A stretch of DNA of 64,000 nt from Bacteroidetes bacterium UBA7662. GTDB taxonomy: Bacteria; Bacteroidota; Bacteroidia; UBA7662. Numbering within the stretch: position 1 is the first letter of the stretch; each line of letters opens with the position of its first letter. The notes beneath the pieces were generated by a model. That model saw only the letters and a program-made list of their open reading frames with translations, was not told the origin of the DNA and made no database searches. Where the stretch lies: positions 238,038-302,037 of the forward strand of contig DLHS01000005.1 of assembly GCA_002483345.1 (NCBI GenBank). Reading direction: 5' to 3'. Shown here piece after piece: positions 34,457 through 43,913 of this stretch. A program made the position numbers and the translations under genes.

Positions 34457-35482
34457 TCAGAGCTGTTCCATAGCCATACGCTGCTCCCAGGCCCAGGCGG
34501 TACGCATCATATCGTCGAGGGTGAAGCGGGGCTCCCAGCCAAGCACGGCACGGGCTTTGGTATTGTCGGCGTAGACGGCCACCACATCGCCGGGGCGGCG
34601 GGGTCCGAAACGCCATTTCAGTGGAATACCGGTTACTTTTTCAAAAGAAGCAATCATTTCCTGCACACTCTGACCGATGCCACTGCCAAGGTTAAAGACT
34701 TCAAAATTACTTTCAGCTTTACCAGCTTCGAGGTATTGAATGGCGTTCACATGCGCCCTCGCCACATCGCACACATGGATGTAGTCGCGGATGCAGGTGC
34801 CATCCCGGGTAGGGTAATCATCGCCGAAAACTACCAGCTCTGCCCGTTTGCCGATGGCTGTCTGGGTAATGTAGGGAATCAGGTAATTGGGCACCCCGAT
34901 GATGTATTCTCCGATGAGGTTGGAAGGATGGGCTCCTACAGGATTAAAATAACGCAGGGAAATAACCTTACTATCGACTGTTTTTACAAAATCACGCAGG
35001 AAGGCTTCCCCGACTACTTTGGTACGGCCATAAGGCGACTCTGCTTCCTGCAAAGGACTCTGTTCGGTAACCGGCAGTTGCTCCGGATTGCCGTAAACGG
35101 TACAACTGGAGGAAAAGACAAAGTGCGGGATTTTGTAATCCCTGACACATTTGAGCAGGTTGATTTGTCCCAGCAGATTGTTTTCAAAATAGAGCAGGGG
35201 TTCTTTAGAAGATTCCCCGACAGATTTGTAGGCTGCGAAATGTATGACCCCGCTGATATCGGGATGATCTTCAAAAACTCCTTTTACAGCTGCTGCGTCG
35301 CAGAGGTTTACCACATAGTTTTGTATGGGCTTGTCAACAAGTTGGCCGACCCTTTCGATGAACCAGAGGAAAGACCGGGAGTTATCGTCGATGCTGATAA
35401 CTTCAAATCCTGCCTGTACCAGCTCTGCGATGGTGTGTCCGCCTATATATCCGCAGCCTCCTGTGACAAGAATTTTGCTCAT
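34457..35482 (-). CDS. galE: UDP-glucose 4-epimerase
   Basis: The 341-residue extended SDR interconverts UDP-glucose and UDP-galactose. The NAD motif GGCGYIGGHT is at the N-terminus. The catalytic Tyr and Lys are in SPYGRTKVVGE, and the Ser/Thr region is FSSSCTVYG. It starts inside the end of rmlA (4-base ATGA overlap), so both belong to a nucleotide-sugar operon for surface polysaccharide. Confidence 0.96.
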   Translation of the reverse strand: MSKILVTGGCGYIGGHTIAELVQAGFEVISIDDNSRSFLWFIERVGQLVDKPIQNYVVNLCDAAAVKGVFEDHPDISGVIHFAAYKSVGESSKEPLLYFENNLLGQINLLKCVRDYKIPHFVFSSSCTVYGNPEQLPVTEQSPLQEAESPYGRTKVVGEAFLRDFVKTVDSKVISLRYFNPVGAHPSNLIGEYIIGVPNYLIPYITQTAIGKRAELVVFGDDYPTRDGTCIRDYIHVCDVARAHVNAIQYLEAGKAESNFEVFNLGSGIGQSVQEMIASFEKVTGIPLKWRFGPRRPGDVVAVYADNTKARAVLGWEPRFTLDDMMRTAWAWEQRMAMEQL

Positions 35483-36339
35483 TTAAGGAGGTTGAGTAGA
35501 TACTGACCGTAGCCGCTTTTAACCAGCGGTTGTGCGATTTTCTCCAGCTGTTCTTCGTCGATGAAGCCCATATTGTAGGCGATTTCTTCGATACAGCCGA
35601 TTTTCAGGCCCTGTCTTTCTTCAATGACCTGCACAAACTGCCCTGCCTGCATCAGCGAGGCAAAGGTGCCGGTATCGAGCCAGGCCGTGCCCCGGTCGAG
35701 CACACCAACCTTGAGCTTACTGGCTGCGAGATATTGTTTGTTGACATCCGTGATCTCATACTCGCCACGTGGACTTGGTTTCAGGTCCTTGGCGATTTGT
35801 ACCACCTCGTTGTCGTAGAAATATAATCCGGGAACCGCATAATTGGATTTGGGATGCGCAGGCTTTTCTTCTATGGAAAGCGCCCGCATATTCTCATCGA
35901 AATCAACCACACCATAACGTTCCGGGTCAGAGACGTGATAGGCGAAAACAACCGCGCCGTCGGGATCGTTGTTTTCCTGCAATAACCTGCCCATACGTGA
36001 ACCATAGAAGATATTATCGCCCAAAACAAGCGCTGCCTTGTCGCTGCCGATGAAATTTTCTCCCAGTACGAAGGCTTGCGCCAGTCCGTTGGGCACTTCC
36101 TGAACCTGATACTGGAAATTACAACCCAGCTGGCTGCCGTCTCCCAGCAGTTTGCGGAAATTGGGGAGATCATGTGGGGTGGAAATGATGAGGATATCCC
36201 GCATACCCGACATCAGTAAAACAGAGAGCGGGTAGTAAATCATGGGTTTATCGTACACAGGCATGAGCTGTTTGCTCATGGCAAGGGTCAACGGATGGAG
36301 ACGTGTACCGGAGCCACCGGCGAGGACGATACCTTTCAT
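35479..36339 (-). CDS. rmlA: glucose-1-phosphate thymidylyltransferase
   Basis: The 286-residue enzyme makes dTDP-glucose, the first step of dTDP-rhamnose synthesis. The nucleotide-binding motif is MKGIVLAGGSGTRLHPLT, followed by KPMIYYPLSVLLMSGMRDI and the metal-binding Asp region LVLGDNIFYG. Length matches RmlA. No rmlB, rmlC or rmlD gene is in the window. galE follows with a 4-base overlap. Confidence 0.96.
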   Translation of the reverse strand: MKGIVLAGGSGTRLHPLTLAMSKQLMPVYDKPMIYYPLSVLLMSGMRDILIISTPHDLPNFRKLLGDGSQLGCNFQYQVQEVPNGLAQAFVLGENFIGSDKAALVLGDNIFYGSRMGRLLQENNDPDGAVVFAYHVSDPERYGVVDFDENMRALSIEEKPAHPKSNYAVPGLYFYDNEVVQIAKDLKPSPRGEYEITDVNKQYLAASKLKVGVLDRGTAWLDTGTFASLMQAGQFVQVIEERQGLKIGCIEEIAYNMGFIDEEQLEKIAQPLVKSGYGQYLLNLLK

Positions 36340-36450
36340 TTTGTATTACTTTGTATTGATACGCCAAAATCGACGTTTCAAGCTGTGAAAATAAGTGCTT
36401 TGTTCCAATTAAGGCACTTTATGGTTATTTTGGCAATCGAAAATTAAGGC

Positions 36451-37986
36451 ATGGTTGTATTAGGTTCTTTGTTCAAACGAGGTCTTCAGTTGCGTATTAA
36501 GCTGTCGGTCAAAGCTTTTGCTCCTGTCAAGCAGCAGGAGATCGTTTTACGCAAGCTCCTGAACAAGGCCAAAGACACCGAGGTAGGTCGTTATTATGGC
36601 TTCGCTTCCATGTTAAAGAGCCCGGATATTTTTTCGGAATATGCCAGACGGGTTGATCTTTACGATTATAACCGCATTTACGAAAGATGGTGGAGCAGAA
36701 GCCGTGAGGGATATCCCAATGTAGCGTGGCCGGGTACCATTAAATATTTTGCACTGAGTTCAGGGACTTCAGAGGCTTCTTCCAAATTCATTCCGGTTAC
36801 TGCCGAGATGATTAAAGCCATGCGTTCTGCCAGCGTCAAGCAGATTTTTACCCTGGCGCACTATAATTTTCCGAGCGATTATTATGAAAAGGGGATGCTG
36901 ATGTTAGGCGGCAGTACCCACCTCAATTTCAGTGGACGTTATTATTATGGCGATTTGAGTGGCATCAATACCGGAAAAATACCCTTCTGGTTTGAAAGAT
37001 TTTATAAGCCCGGGAAAGCGATTTCCAAGCTGAAAGACTGGGATGCCAAAATCAACGACATCGTCAAACATGCCCCGGAGTGGGATATATGGGTGATTGC
37101 CGGTGTCCCGGCCTGGTTGCAGATCATGATGGAGCGGATCATCGAACATTATCAGCTCAACAACATCCATGATATGTGGCCCAACCTGAAAGTGTACGCC
37201 ACCGGTGGAGTTGCTTTTGAGCCATACAAAAAGAGCTTCGAAAAACTGCTCTCGCACCCACTCATTTATTTTGAAACCTACCTCGCCTCAGAAGGTTTTA
37301 TAGCCTACGATGCCCGCCCGCACGATGTGCGTACAGGCATGCGGCTCATTCTTAACAATGGCATCTATTATGAATTTGTGCCCTTTAATGCCGATAATTT
37401 TGACGAGGATGGCGGTTTGAAACCCCATGCCAGCACTTATAATGTTGGCCAGGTCACCGAAGGGGTGGATTATGCCATCCTTTTAAGTACTGTCTCCGGA
37501 GCCTGGCGTTATCTGATTGGCGACACCATTCGGTTTACCTCGCTGGAACACATGGAAATCAAAATCACGGGTCGCACCAAACATTATATCAGCCTTTGCG
37601 GAGAGCATTTGTCGGTAGAAAACATGAACCATGCGGTTGCCCATGTGGCAGAACAGCTAAACATGGAAATCAAGGAGTTTACGCTCATTGGAGAACCTTA
37701 TGATAATCTTTTTGCCCATCATTGGTACATCGGTTCCGACTCGCCGGTAGATGCAGCAACAGTGAAAGACCTTCTTGATAAGACACTTTGCGAAATCAAC
37801 GATGATTATGCTGTTGAACGCCGCCATGCCCTTAAAGAAGTAATTGTTGAGTTAGTCCCCACCAAAATATTTACCAGCTGGCTGGCTGCCAAAGGCAAGC
37901 TGGGGGGACAACACAAATTCCCACGGGTACTCAAGGGTGCGCAGGCAGAAGAGTGGCGTTCATTCATCCTTCAAGAACAGTCGTAG
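36451..37986 (+). CDS. GH3-family acyl-adenylate/amide synthetase
   Basis: The 511-residue protein belongs to the GH3 family, named after plant auxin-conjugating enzymes that adenylate a carboxylic acid and transfer it to an amino acid. Recognised stretches are the ATP-binding region YFALSSGTSEASSKFIPVT, LKVYATGGVAFEPYKKSF, YLASEGFIAY and GAWRYLIGDTIRFTSLE, with the C-terminal GRTKHYISLCGEHLS. The acyl and amino-acid substrates of bacterial members are mostly unknown. The stop codon overlaps the GTG start of a LysE-type exporter, so the two are translationally coupled. Confidence 0.92.
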   Translation: MVVLGSLFKRGLQLRIKLSVKAFAPVKQQEIVLRKLLNKAKDTEVGRYYGFASMLKSPDIFSEYARRVDLYDYNRIYERWWSRSREGYPNVAWPGTIKYFALSSGTSEASSKFIPVTAEMIKAMRSASVKQIFTLAHYNFPSDYYEKGMLMLGGSTHLNFSGRYYYGDLSGINTGKIPFWFERFYKPGKAISKLKDWDAKINDIVKHAPEWDIWVIAGVPAWLQIMMERIIEHYQLNNIHDMWPNLKVYATGGVAFEPYKKSFEKLLSHPLIYFETYLASEGFIAYDARPHDVRTGMRLILNNGIYYEFVPFNADNFDEDGGLKPHASTYNVGQVTEGVDYAILLSTVSGAWRYLIGDTIRFTSLEHMEIKITGRTKHYISLCGEHLSVENMNHAVAHVAEQLNMEIKEFTLIGEPYDNLFAHHWYIGSDSPVDAATVKDLLDKTLCEINDDYAVERRHALKEVIVELVPTKIFTSWLAAKGKLGGQHKFPRVLKGAQAEEWRSFILQEQS

Positions 37987-38636
37987 TGCTCGAACTCCCG
38001 ATTGTCCAAGGCATAGGATTCGGCCTGGTACTGGCTGTGTTGCTGGGACCTGTCTTTTTCGCGCTCATCCAGACCAGCATCACCAAAGGTTTTACGGCAG
38101 GGGCCTATATGGCCGTCGGTATCGTTTTGAGCGACGCAACCTGTATCCTGATTAGTTATTTCGGACTGCTACAGTTTATTCAGCAACCAGGTACTCTCAG
38201 GATAATCGGCATTTTTGGAGGCGTGTTTATGCTGGGATATGGTACTTTTTTGATGCTTAACAAAAGAGTAGTCGCGCATTCTCCTGAGAATCCCATCGAA
38301 AAAAATATGCGCTTAAAAGGGGGGAGTCTCCTCAAAGGATTCGTTCTGAATATCCTGAATCCATTCGCTATCATATACTGGCTGGGTGTTTCTTCGCTGG
38401 TTTCCGCCATTCCCGATTTTGGCAGGGCAGATAAAGGACTGTTTTTCGCCGGAACCCTGGGAACGGTTCTGGTAACCGATTTACTCAAATCCTACGGTGC
38501 CAAAAAACTCAGACGTTTTGTGACCCGCACAGTTATTTTGTGGCTGAACCGGATTTCCGGCTTCGTTCTGATGGTTTTCGGGCTGAAGATACTGTTCGAT
38601 GTTTTTGTCCTGGAAAAGACGTTTTTGTTGAATTAG
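37986..38636 (+). CDS. LysE/RhtB family transporter
   Basis: The 216-residue protein has about six membrane helices. The preferred start is GTG 37986, one base into the upstream TAG; the frame is open back to 37953. The LysE pattern LVLAVLLGPVFFALIQTSITKGFTAGAYMAVGIVLSDA is near the N-terminus, and FVLNILNPFAIIYWLGVSS lies in the middle. These proteins export amino acids or related compounds across the inner membrane. Coupling to GH3 suggests it exports the conjugate or its amino acid. Confidence 0.9.
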   Translation: MLELPIVQGIGFGLVLAVLLGPVFFALIQTSITKGFTAGAYMAVGIVLSDATCILISYFGLLQFIQQPGTLRIIGIFGGVFMLGYGTFLMLNKRVVAHSPENPIEKNMRLKGGSLLKGFVLNILNPFAIIYWLGVSSLVSAIPDFGRADKGLFFAGTLGTVLVTDLLKSYGAKKLRRFVTRTVILWLNRISGFVLMVFGLKILFDVFVLEKTFLLN

Positions 38637-38677
38637 TGCCTTAAACAAGGCACATGGGTCATGGGTTAAAGTAGCGG

Positions 38678-38705
38678 AACAGCCTTTTTGCTGTTGTACT
38701 TTTTT
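38678..38705 (+). terminator. probable terminator after the LysE gene
   Basis: AACAGC (38678-38683) pairs with GCTGTT (38690-38695) around a CTTTTT loop, with a T-run at 38700-38705. A second perfect 7-bp hairpin (GTGCCTT/AAGGCAC, 38636-38653) sits on the stop codon. Confidence 0.45.
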
Positions 38706-38740
38706 GCCATAATTATGTGGTTGTAAAAATTTCTCAATAA

Positions 38741-39103
38741 TTATTTCCCGCTGAAATACCGCCTGATCAGCACTTTCTGTGCTTCCCTTCGCACAATCAT
38801 TGTCCCAAGCTTTTCCGGGACGGTTTTTTCACCACTGTCTTCAAGCGCCTGGTGGATGAGGGATTCTGCGATGTCAATCCGGTAAAGCAGGTTCATAAAA
38901 CGGCTACGGTCGTTGGTAAGCAACCAGTCAACCAGTGCTGAAACTTCCCCGCAGATTTTGTCAAAATCAGAATCTTCTGCTTCGTTCAGCCTGATTTCAA
39001 GACCATTTTGGAGGAAATCCTTTTTGATCTGGAGAATGGTTTCCCTGCCAATACCTTGCTGGCTGGCGAAAGCATCCGGGATATTGAGTGTGCTGAGATC
39101 CAT
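38741..39103 (-). CDS. conserved hypothetical protein linked to xseB
   Basis: The 120-residue cytoplasmic protein appears helical and acidic (IQIKKDFLQNGLEIRLNEAEDSDFDK, LLTNDRSRFMNLLYRIDIAESL). Its ATG overlaps the xseB stop, so it is translationally coupled to exonuclease VII genes. I do not recognise the family. The ordered xseA-xseB-this gene arrangement suggests a housekeeping role, but no function can be assigned. Confidence 0.7.
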   Translation of the reverse strand: MDLSTLNIPDAFASQQGIGRETILQIKKDFLQNGLEIRLNEAEDSDFDKICGEVSALVDWLLTNDRSRFMNLLYRIDIAESLIHQALEDSGEKTVPEKLGTMIVRREAQKVLIRRYFSGK

Positions 39104-39324
39104 CAGAGGGCTTTGGTACGACCACTTTCCGGGTCAATAAGCTGTTCTATTTTTAATTCTGCTTCTTCCAGAAACACCCGACATTCCTTCAACAGCAGGT
39201 CTGCTTCGGCGAAAAGTGCCATACTTTCATCGAGACCCAGTTCATCGTGCTGCAATTTGTCAGCAAGCTGCTTGATGCGGGCCAGCTTTTCTTCGAAGCC
39301 AGTGTCAACTTTCTTTTTAGCCAT
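39103..39324 (-). CDS. xseB: exodeoxyribonuclease VII small subunit
   Basis: The 73-residue protein has the XseB helical hairpin with FEEKLARIKQLADKLQHDELGLDESMALFAEADLLLKEC, close to the family consensus. It binds XseA to form the single-strand exonuclease. It is 40 bases after xseA. Confidence 0.94.
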   Translation of the reverse strand: MAKKKVDTGFEEKLARIKQLADKLQHDELGLDESMALFAEADLLLKECRVFLEEAELKIEQLIDPESGRTKAL

Positions 39325-39364
39325 GGTGGGGAGAAGTAAATTTAATGTTTAAGATAGGTGCAAC

Positions 39365-40483
39365 CTATTTTACGACTGAATGAACAGGGCCATCTGCAAG
39401 CCAGGTGGTGAGGGCATCCATACTTTTGACCTGTTGTATGCTGGTGAGACGTTTGCCTTCTACGGTTGTAATAGAAAAACCACGCTTCAGAACCGATCGG
39501 TAATCGAGTGCTTTGAGACGCTGTTCCTGACTTTCAAGTTGCTGCCTGCGCAAACGCAGTTGTTGCCGAAGACCGTTGGCAGCCTTGTTTTCGAGCTCAT
39601 CCGCATATTGCTGATAACTCCATACCACAGAACGCAGTCCTTTGGCCATACGGCCCGATAGCTCGTCAAGTTGCAGCAGCAATTCTTCCCGGTCGGGGAC
39701 CGAAATTTCTGCAGCAGCAGTCGGAGTTGGGGCACGGCGATCGGCTACAAAATCGGCTATGGTAAAATCGGTTTCGTGCCCGATGGCAGCGATGATGGGT
39801 TTTCTCAGGGCAACAATGGTTCTGGCAAGGCTTTCATCGTTGAAACACCATAAATCTTCGATGCTGCCGCCGCCACGGGCGAGTAAAATCAGGTCAATAT
39901 CCGCCCTGCTATCCAGGGTCTTCAGGGCTGCAATGAGTTCGGGTATAGCTTCTGTACCCTGCACCCTGGAGGGAGCCAGTAATACTTCCACGGCCGGAAA
40001 TCGGCGGGTAAGGGTGTTCTGTATGTCCCGGATTACCGCGCCGGTGGGAGAGGTAACCACCCCTATTTTTTTGGGAAAACGGGGAATGGCTTTTTTACGG
40101 CTGCTATCAAACAGACCCTCGGCTTCAAGTTTTGCTTTGAGCTGTAGAAAACGCGCGTACAAATCTCCCTGCCCTTCTTTCTCGAGTTTGCTGACCAACA
40201 GTTGGTAGTTGCCGCGGGGAACGTATACACTGATGTCAGCTGTTGCTGTTACCTGGTCGCCTGCTTCCGGCTCAAACGGCAAACCTGCAGCCTGTGCCCT
40301 GAACATCACACAACCTACCTGGCTTTCTGCATCTTTCAGAGAGAAATAGTAGTGTCCTGAGCTGTGTCTGGTAAGATTGCTGATCTCCCCTTTTACCTCA
40401 ATCTGACGCAGAAACGGGGCCGATTCCAGCAGGCTTTTTATCAGATGGTTAAGCTGACGGACAGTATAGCTTGTTTTGTTCAT
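39365..40483 (-). CDS. xseA: exodeoxyribonuclease VII large subunit
   Basis: The 372-residue catalytic subunit has the N-terminal OB domain (YTVRQLNHLIKSLLES, VKGEISNLTRHSSGHYYFSLKD) and the nuclease core (IGVVTSPTGAVIRDI, LARGGGSIEDLWCFNDE, IAAIGHETDFTIADFVADRRAPTPTAAAE). It is shorter than the E. coli protein (456 residues); the missing part is in the C-terminal coiled coil, which is reduced here. Catalytic regions appear intact. Confidence 0.95.
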   Translation of the reverse strand: MNKTSYTVRQLNHLIKSLLESAPFLRQIEVKGEISNLTRHSSGHYYFSLKDAESQVGCVMFRAQAAGLPFEPEAGDQVTATADISVYVPRGNYQLLVSKLEKEGQGDLYARFLQLKAKLEAEGLFDSSRKKAIPRFPKKIGVVTSPTGAVIRDIQNTLTRRFPAVEVLLAPSRVQGTEAIPELIAALKTLDSRADIDLILLARGGGSIEDLWCFNDESLARTIVALRKPIIAAIGHETDFTIADFVADRRAPTPTAAAEISVPDREELLLQLDELSGRMAKGLRSVVWSYQQYADELENKAANGLRQQLRLRRQQLESQEQRLKALDYRSVLKRGFSITTVEGKRLTSIQQVKSMDALTTWLADGPVHSVVK

Positions 40484-40611
40484 AGAGAGACTAAAAATAA
40501 GGTCTCCTGAGACAGCAGCCTATTTTGTTTTTTCAACAAAATTGTTGTTCCGCAAGGCGGACGTTACTTAATTTCGTGCCGTCTGACTAAATAACTTACT
40601 ACCAAATACCT

Positions 40612-41445
40612 ATGGGTGCCGAGCCTGCCGTTTCTGTGGTCATAGCCTGCTACAAACAAGTCGATTTTTTAGATAAAGTCTTACTTAGTCTAACCAGACA
40701 GTCCTTCTCCGATTTTGAGCTTGTCATCGCTGACGACGGTTCGGGGCCTGACCTGGCAGCCTGTCTTCAAAAGTACCAGTCGGTATTCAGGCATCCGATA
40801 CAACATTGCTGGCATGAGGACAACGGTTTCCGGAAGACCATCATTGTCAATCGGGCAGTAGCTTCGAGCAGGGGAGCGTATCTTATTTTTATTGATGCTG
40901 ACTGTATACTACACCATCGTTTTGTGGAAAGGCATTATAAAAGACGCCGGCCAGAAACGGTGCTTTCCGGACGGAGAATCATGCTGAACGAAGCCGTCAC
41001 GGCTGCCCTGTCAGATGAGGACATTAGCAGTGGTCGCTTTGAAAAACCCTGGTTCTGGTGGAATCACACTGAAAAAAAGGAAAGAAACAGAGGTTTTTAC
41101 CTGCCTTTGCTTTTTCGGGTCGTCAATAAAAAGGGCAAAACCTATTGGGCTTTCGGTTCTAATTTCTCCTTGTTTAAAGCTGATTTTATTGCCGTAAACG
41201 GCTATGACGAAACCATTCTTGGCAGGGGGATGGAAGACATCAATCTGAGTTCCCGCCTTACCCTTCAGGGATACCCAATCCTCAAACTGACACATGAAGC
41301 CCTGCAATACCATCAGTTTCATCGATCGGGCCCTGTTCCTCATGATGAAGAGACAATGTACCGGCTCGCCCATCCGGAAGATGCTTATGCATCTGTGGGT
41401 ATCCGGAGGCACCTCGATTTTCAGCCAATGGTCAGTAATCAATAG
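40612..41445 (+). CDS. family 2 glycosyltransferase
   Basis: The 277-residue protein has the GT2 fold: VSVVIACYKQVDFLDKVL, the nucleotide-sugar motif IADDGSGPD and the metal-binding DADC within YLIFIDADCILHH. The C-terminal WAFGSNFSLFKADFIAVNGYDE and GRGMEDINLSSRL match the galactosyltransferase-like C-terminal domain. It is cytoplasmic and likely acts on surface polysaccharide or lipid. No other glycan genes adjoin it, although galE and rmlA lie about 5 kb away. Confidence 0.92.
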   Translation: MGAEPAVSVVIACYKQVDFLDKVLLSLTRQSFSDFELVIADDGSGPDLAACLQKYQSVFRHPIQHCWHEDNGFRKTIIVNRAVASSRGAYLIFIDADCILHHRFVERHYKRRRPETVLSGRRIMLNEAVTAALSDEDISSGRFEKPWFWWNHTEKKERNRGFYLPLLFRVVNKKGKTYWAFGSNFSLFKADFIAVNGYDETILGRGMEDINLSSRLTLQGYPILKLTHEALQYHQFHRSGPVPHDEETMYRLAHPEDAYASVGIRRHLDFQPMVSNQ

Positions 41446-41928
41446 CGGTACACCCGTAACAATATTCCGGGTACTGAATTTGGACTGACGTGGTTGATTT
41501 CGGTGAGGCCGATGTCGCAAGCTGAATCATCTTTTGATCAGGAATCCGGAATCTGCGGTGGTATGGTTTGCTTTCCTCAGGGCAGCATGTAGGAAGATTA
41601 AAGTATTCAGTCGGGCCAATTGCAGGCGTTATTTGTAATTTTATTCCAAAATAGAAAACAATCTGAGGGATGCCGATTAGCTTCCACTAAAGATGGCTGA
41701 TTGGAATGTTGTTTTCTGATACAAATGGAGTGCTTTCCGGAGATTCCATGCTGGCATTTTTTTAGTCAGGCTTTGTGTCAGGCTTGCTGAAAATTCTGAA
41801 AACCCTTCTTAATTATCAGATTTATTTTTTGGATTGTTTTCAAAGGGGCATATTTATCTGATACGCCTTACCGCTAAGATTTTCAGGTTATTTTTCTTAT
41901 GCAGAAGAATATTACGTATCGGCTGGTA
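41446..41928. other. intergenic region without recognised gene
   Basis: The 483 bases between the convergent glycosyltransferase and AraC-type genes contain no coding frame I can support. An inverted pair AGAAAACAA (41653-41661) and TTGTTTTCT (41709-41717) is present with a 47-base loop; its meaning is unclear. Confidence 0.6.
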
Positions 41929-42699
41929 TCAGGCAACGGTGCTGTTTATTCCATAGAGGTATGATTTCGGGCCAACGCCTTTCCAGTTTTTGAAGGAGAT
42001 TGAAAAATAGGATAAGCTGGTAAAACCTGTTTCCTGAGAAATCTGTTTCATACTTTTAACTCCTTGTTTCATGAGTTGTACGGCAATTTCAAGCCGGTAT
42101 TCTCTGACGAATTGAGAAGGGCTTTTACCGGTGAGCCTTCGGGTGAGTTTATCCAGTTTTGAGCGACTCAGTAAACAATGTCTGGCCACGTCTTCAAATG
42201 TGAACTCCTCTTTCAGATGCATATTAATGTACTGTATAAATTTGTTAAGGAATAGCTGATCTTCATTTTGAAGCGTACTTACATCAATGGGCAGATGAAA
42301 ACTATTGGTTCTTACCAATTCTCGGAAGCGTATGAGGTTTTTGACCTTATATACCAGTTCCAGTATTGGAAAAGGCTTCTGAATGTAATCAATGGCACCC
42401 CGGTGGAGAGAGTCAATCCGGTTTTCAAGCAAGGGATCAGATGAAAGTACGTAAAAAGGGATATTGGTGTAGGCTTTCTGTTCAAGGAAACGTTCAATTT
42501 TCAGAATATCATATTCGATAGAATCGACGCCAACATCCACTATAAGTAAATCTGGCTGCACAACATGTGGTTCTCCGTAATAAGTCTCAGGATTTGTGGT
42601 GCAAATCACATTCAACTGATGCGATTCAAGTATGTTTTTGAACTTATTGTTTTCAGCAGTTTGGCTTCCAATAAGAAGTATGTTCGGATTATTATGCAT
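41929..42699 (-). CDS. response regulator with AraC-type DNA-binding domain
   Basis: The 256-residue protein has an N-terminal receiver-like domain (about 1-125) with the presumed phospho-acceptor Asp in PDLLIVDVGVDS and the Lys in IDYIQKPFPILEL. The C-terminal AraC-type HTH domain (about 150-250) shows FEDVARHCLLSRSKLDKLTRRLTGKSP and MKQISQETGFTSLSYFSISFKNWKG. It would be a phosphorylation-controlled transcription regulator. No histidine kinase gene is adjacent, so it is an orphan. Confidence 0.9.
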   Translation of the reverse strand: MHNNPNILLIGSQTAENNKFKNILESHQLNVICTTNPETYYGEPHVVQPDLLIVDVGVDSIEYDILKIERFLEQKAYTNIPFYVLSSDPLLENRIDSLHRGAIDYIQKPFPILELVYKVKNLIRFRELVRTNSFHLPIDVSTLQNEDQLFLNKFIQYINMHLKEEFTFEDVARHCLLSRSKLDKLTRRLTGKSPSQFVREYRLEIAVQLMKQGVKSMKQISQETGFTSLSYFSISFKNWKGVGPKSYLYGINSTVA

Positions 42700-43036
42700 A
42701 GTCCAGGCTTTATAATAATAAGTTGAAAATTATCGAATATTTAGGTTGCGAAAAGGTTGTTTGGAACGCTTTTCTTTTGCGTTCGAAAAGTACAAAATAT
42801 AATTCTGAATGGAAAAGAATATATAGCTGTTTTTATGAAGAAATTTTTATCAACGTTGCACTTCCGTTTATGACAAAAATGTGGCAATTGGCGCCTTATT
42901 GACAATTATTGACGTGTCCTGTGAATGCTTCTAAGATGGATAATTATTGAAAATAATGTACTGAAAATGAAGAAACCTCAGAGGCTTTATTTGATGTGTT
43001 GTTGATTAAAATTATTTTATTAAACAAGATAATTTG
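42700..43036. other. AT-rich intergenic region
   Basis: This 337-base interval upstream of the orphan regulator is distinctly AT-rich compared with its surroundings. No gene or clear promoter is seen. Confidence 0.6.
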
Positions 43037-43213
43037 ATGCTTATATTTTTAATTTTGATTATTGTTTTTATGATTTATTCTTTCAATGCCAGGCTTATTA
43101 GGGCCGGGAAGGTCAGATTAAACACTAAATCATATACTCCGGAGAGGTATCCGGTGTTTTTAATGATTGATAATTTTACATATGATTTAAATTTTTTCTA
43201 TATAATTATTTGA
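43037..43213 (+). CDS. possible small membrane protein
   Basis: An ATG at 43037 opens a 58-codon frame. It encodes one hydrophobic helix (LIFLILIIVFMIYSF), a basic, ordered-looking middle (NARLIRAGKVRLNTKSYTPE) and a hydrophobic C-terminus. The charge distribution after the helix looks like a real small membrane protein rather than chance AT-rich sequence, but there is no homologue I know and no promoter is evident. The frame lies in an otherwise gene-free stretch. Confidence 0.35.
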   Translation: MLIFLILIIVFMIYSFNARLIRAGKVRLNTKSYTPERYPVFLMIDNFTYDLNFFYIII

Positions 43214-43443
43214 TTTTCAAGTAATTAATTCTCGGTTAAATCAGAAAATTTACAGGCAAATTCCTCCTGAATTTTGAGTCCGTTTGTTTCGTTATCTTTA
43301 CATGATTCAGACTATTTTTATTTGGAGTACAGAATTCGTGTAGTTGACACGCCGTATTTTAGCTTGTTTACAACCTTAACTGGTCTGGAATAAGGAAATT
43401 ATCCCTGACACCTTCGGGTAATACCACAGAAATTTAGCGTAGT

Positions 43444-43827
43444 ATGCTTAAATCCATTCATCACATAGCTGTTATCTGTACAGATATAAATGCCTCCAAA
43501 GCGTTTTATGTAGATAAACTGGGGTTGACCCTCCTGAGCGAGCATTTCAGGGCCGACCGACTTTCCTGGAAATGTGATCTGGCGCTCCATGGAAAATATG
43601 TACTGGAGCTTTTTTCATTTCCCGATCCGCCCATGCGTCAAAGTCGGCCGGAAGCGGCCGGGTTAAGGCACCTTGCCTTTGAGGTGGTGAATGTCTGGGA
43701 AGAAAAGGCAAGGCTGGAGGCGTTGGGGGTAACCGTTGAACCCATACGGATGGATGAATACACCGGTAAGTCATTTACTTTTTTGACAGATCCCGACAAC
43801 TTGCCGATAGAGTTATATCAGACATGA
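43444..43827 (+). CDS. VOC-superfamily (glyoxalase-like) protein
   Basis: The 127-residue protein is a single glyoxalase/dioxygenase fold. Typical segments are IHHIAVICTDINASKAFYVDKLGL, with a first metal-ligand His, and GLRHLAFEV with a second His. Glu residues lie in VLELFSFPD and at the terminal PIELYQT. It resembles the YaeR/SMU.1112c-type group. Substrate is unknown. Confidence 0.9.
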   Translation: MLKSIHHIAVICTDINASKAFYVDKLGLTLLSEHFRADRLSWKCDLALHGKYVLELFSFPDPPMRQSRPEAAGLRHLAFEVVNVWEEKARLEALGVTVEPIRMDEYTGKSFTFLTDPDNLPIELYQT

Positions 43828-43913
43828 ATAATGTCACCTAAACTGTCGTGATAACGATAAATGACCATTATATGGGGTGTATATGCGCTGCTGTGATCAG
43901 CACATGGCAGCTC

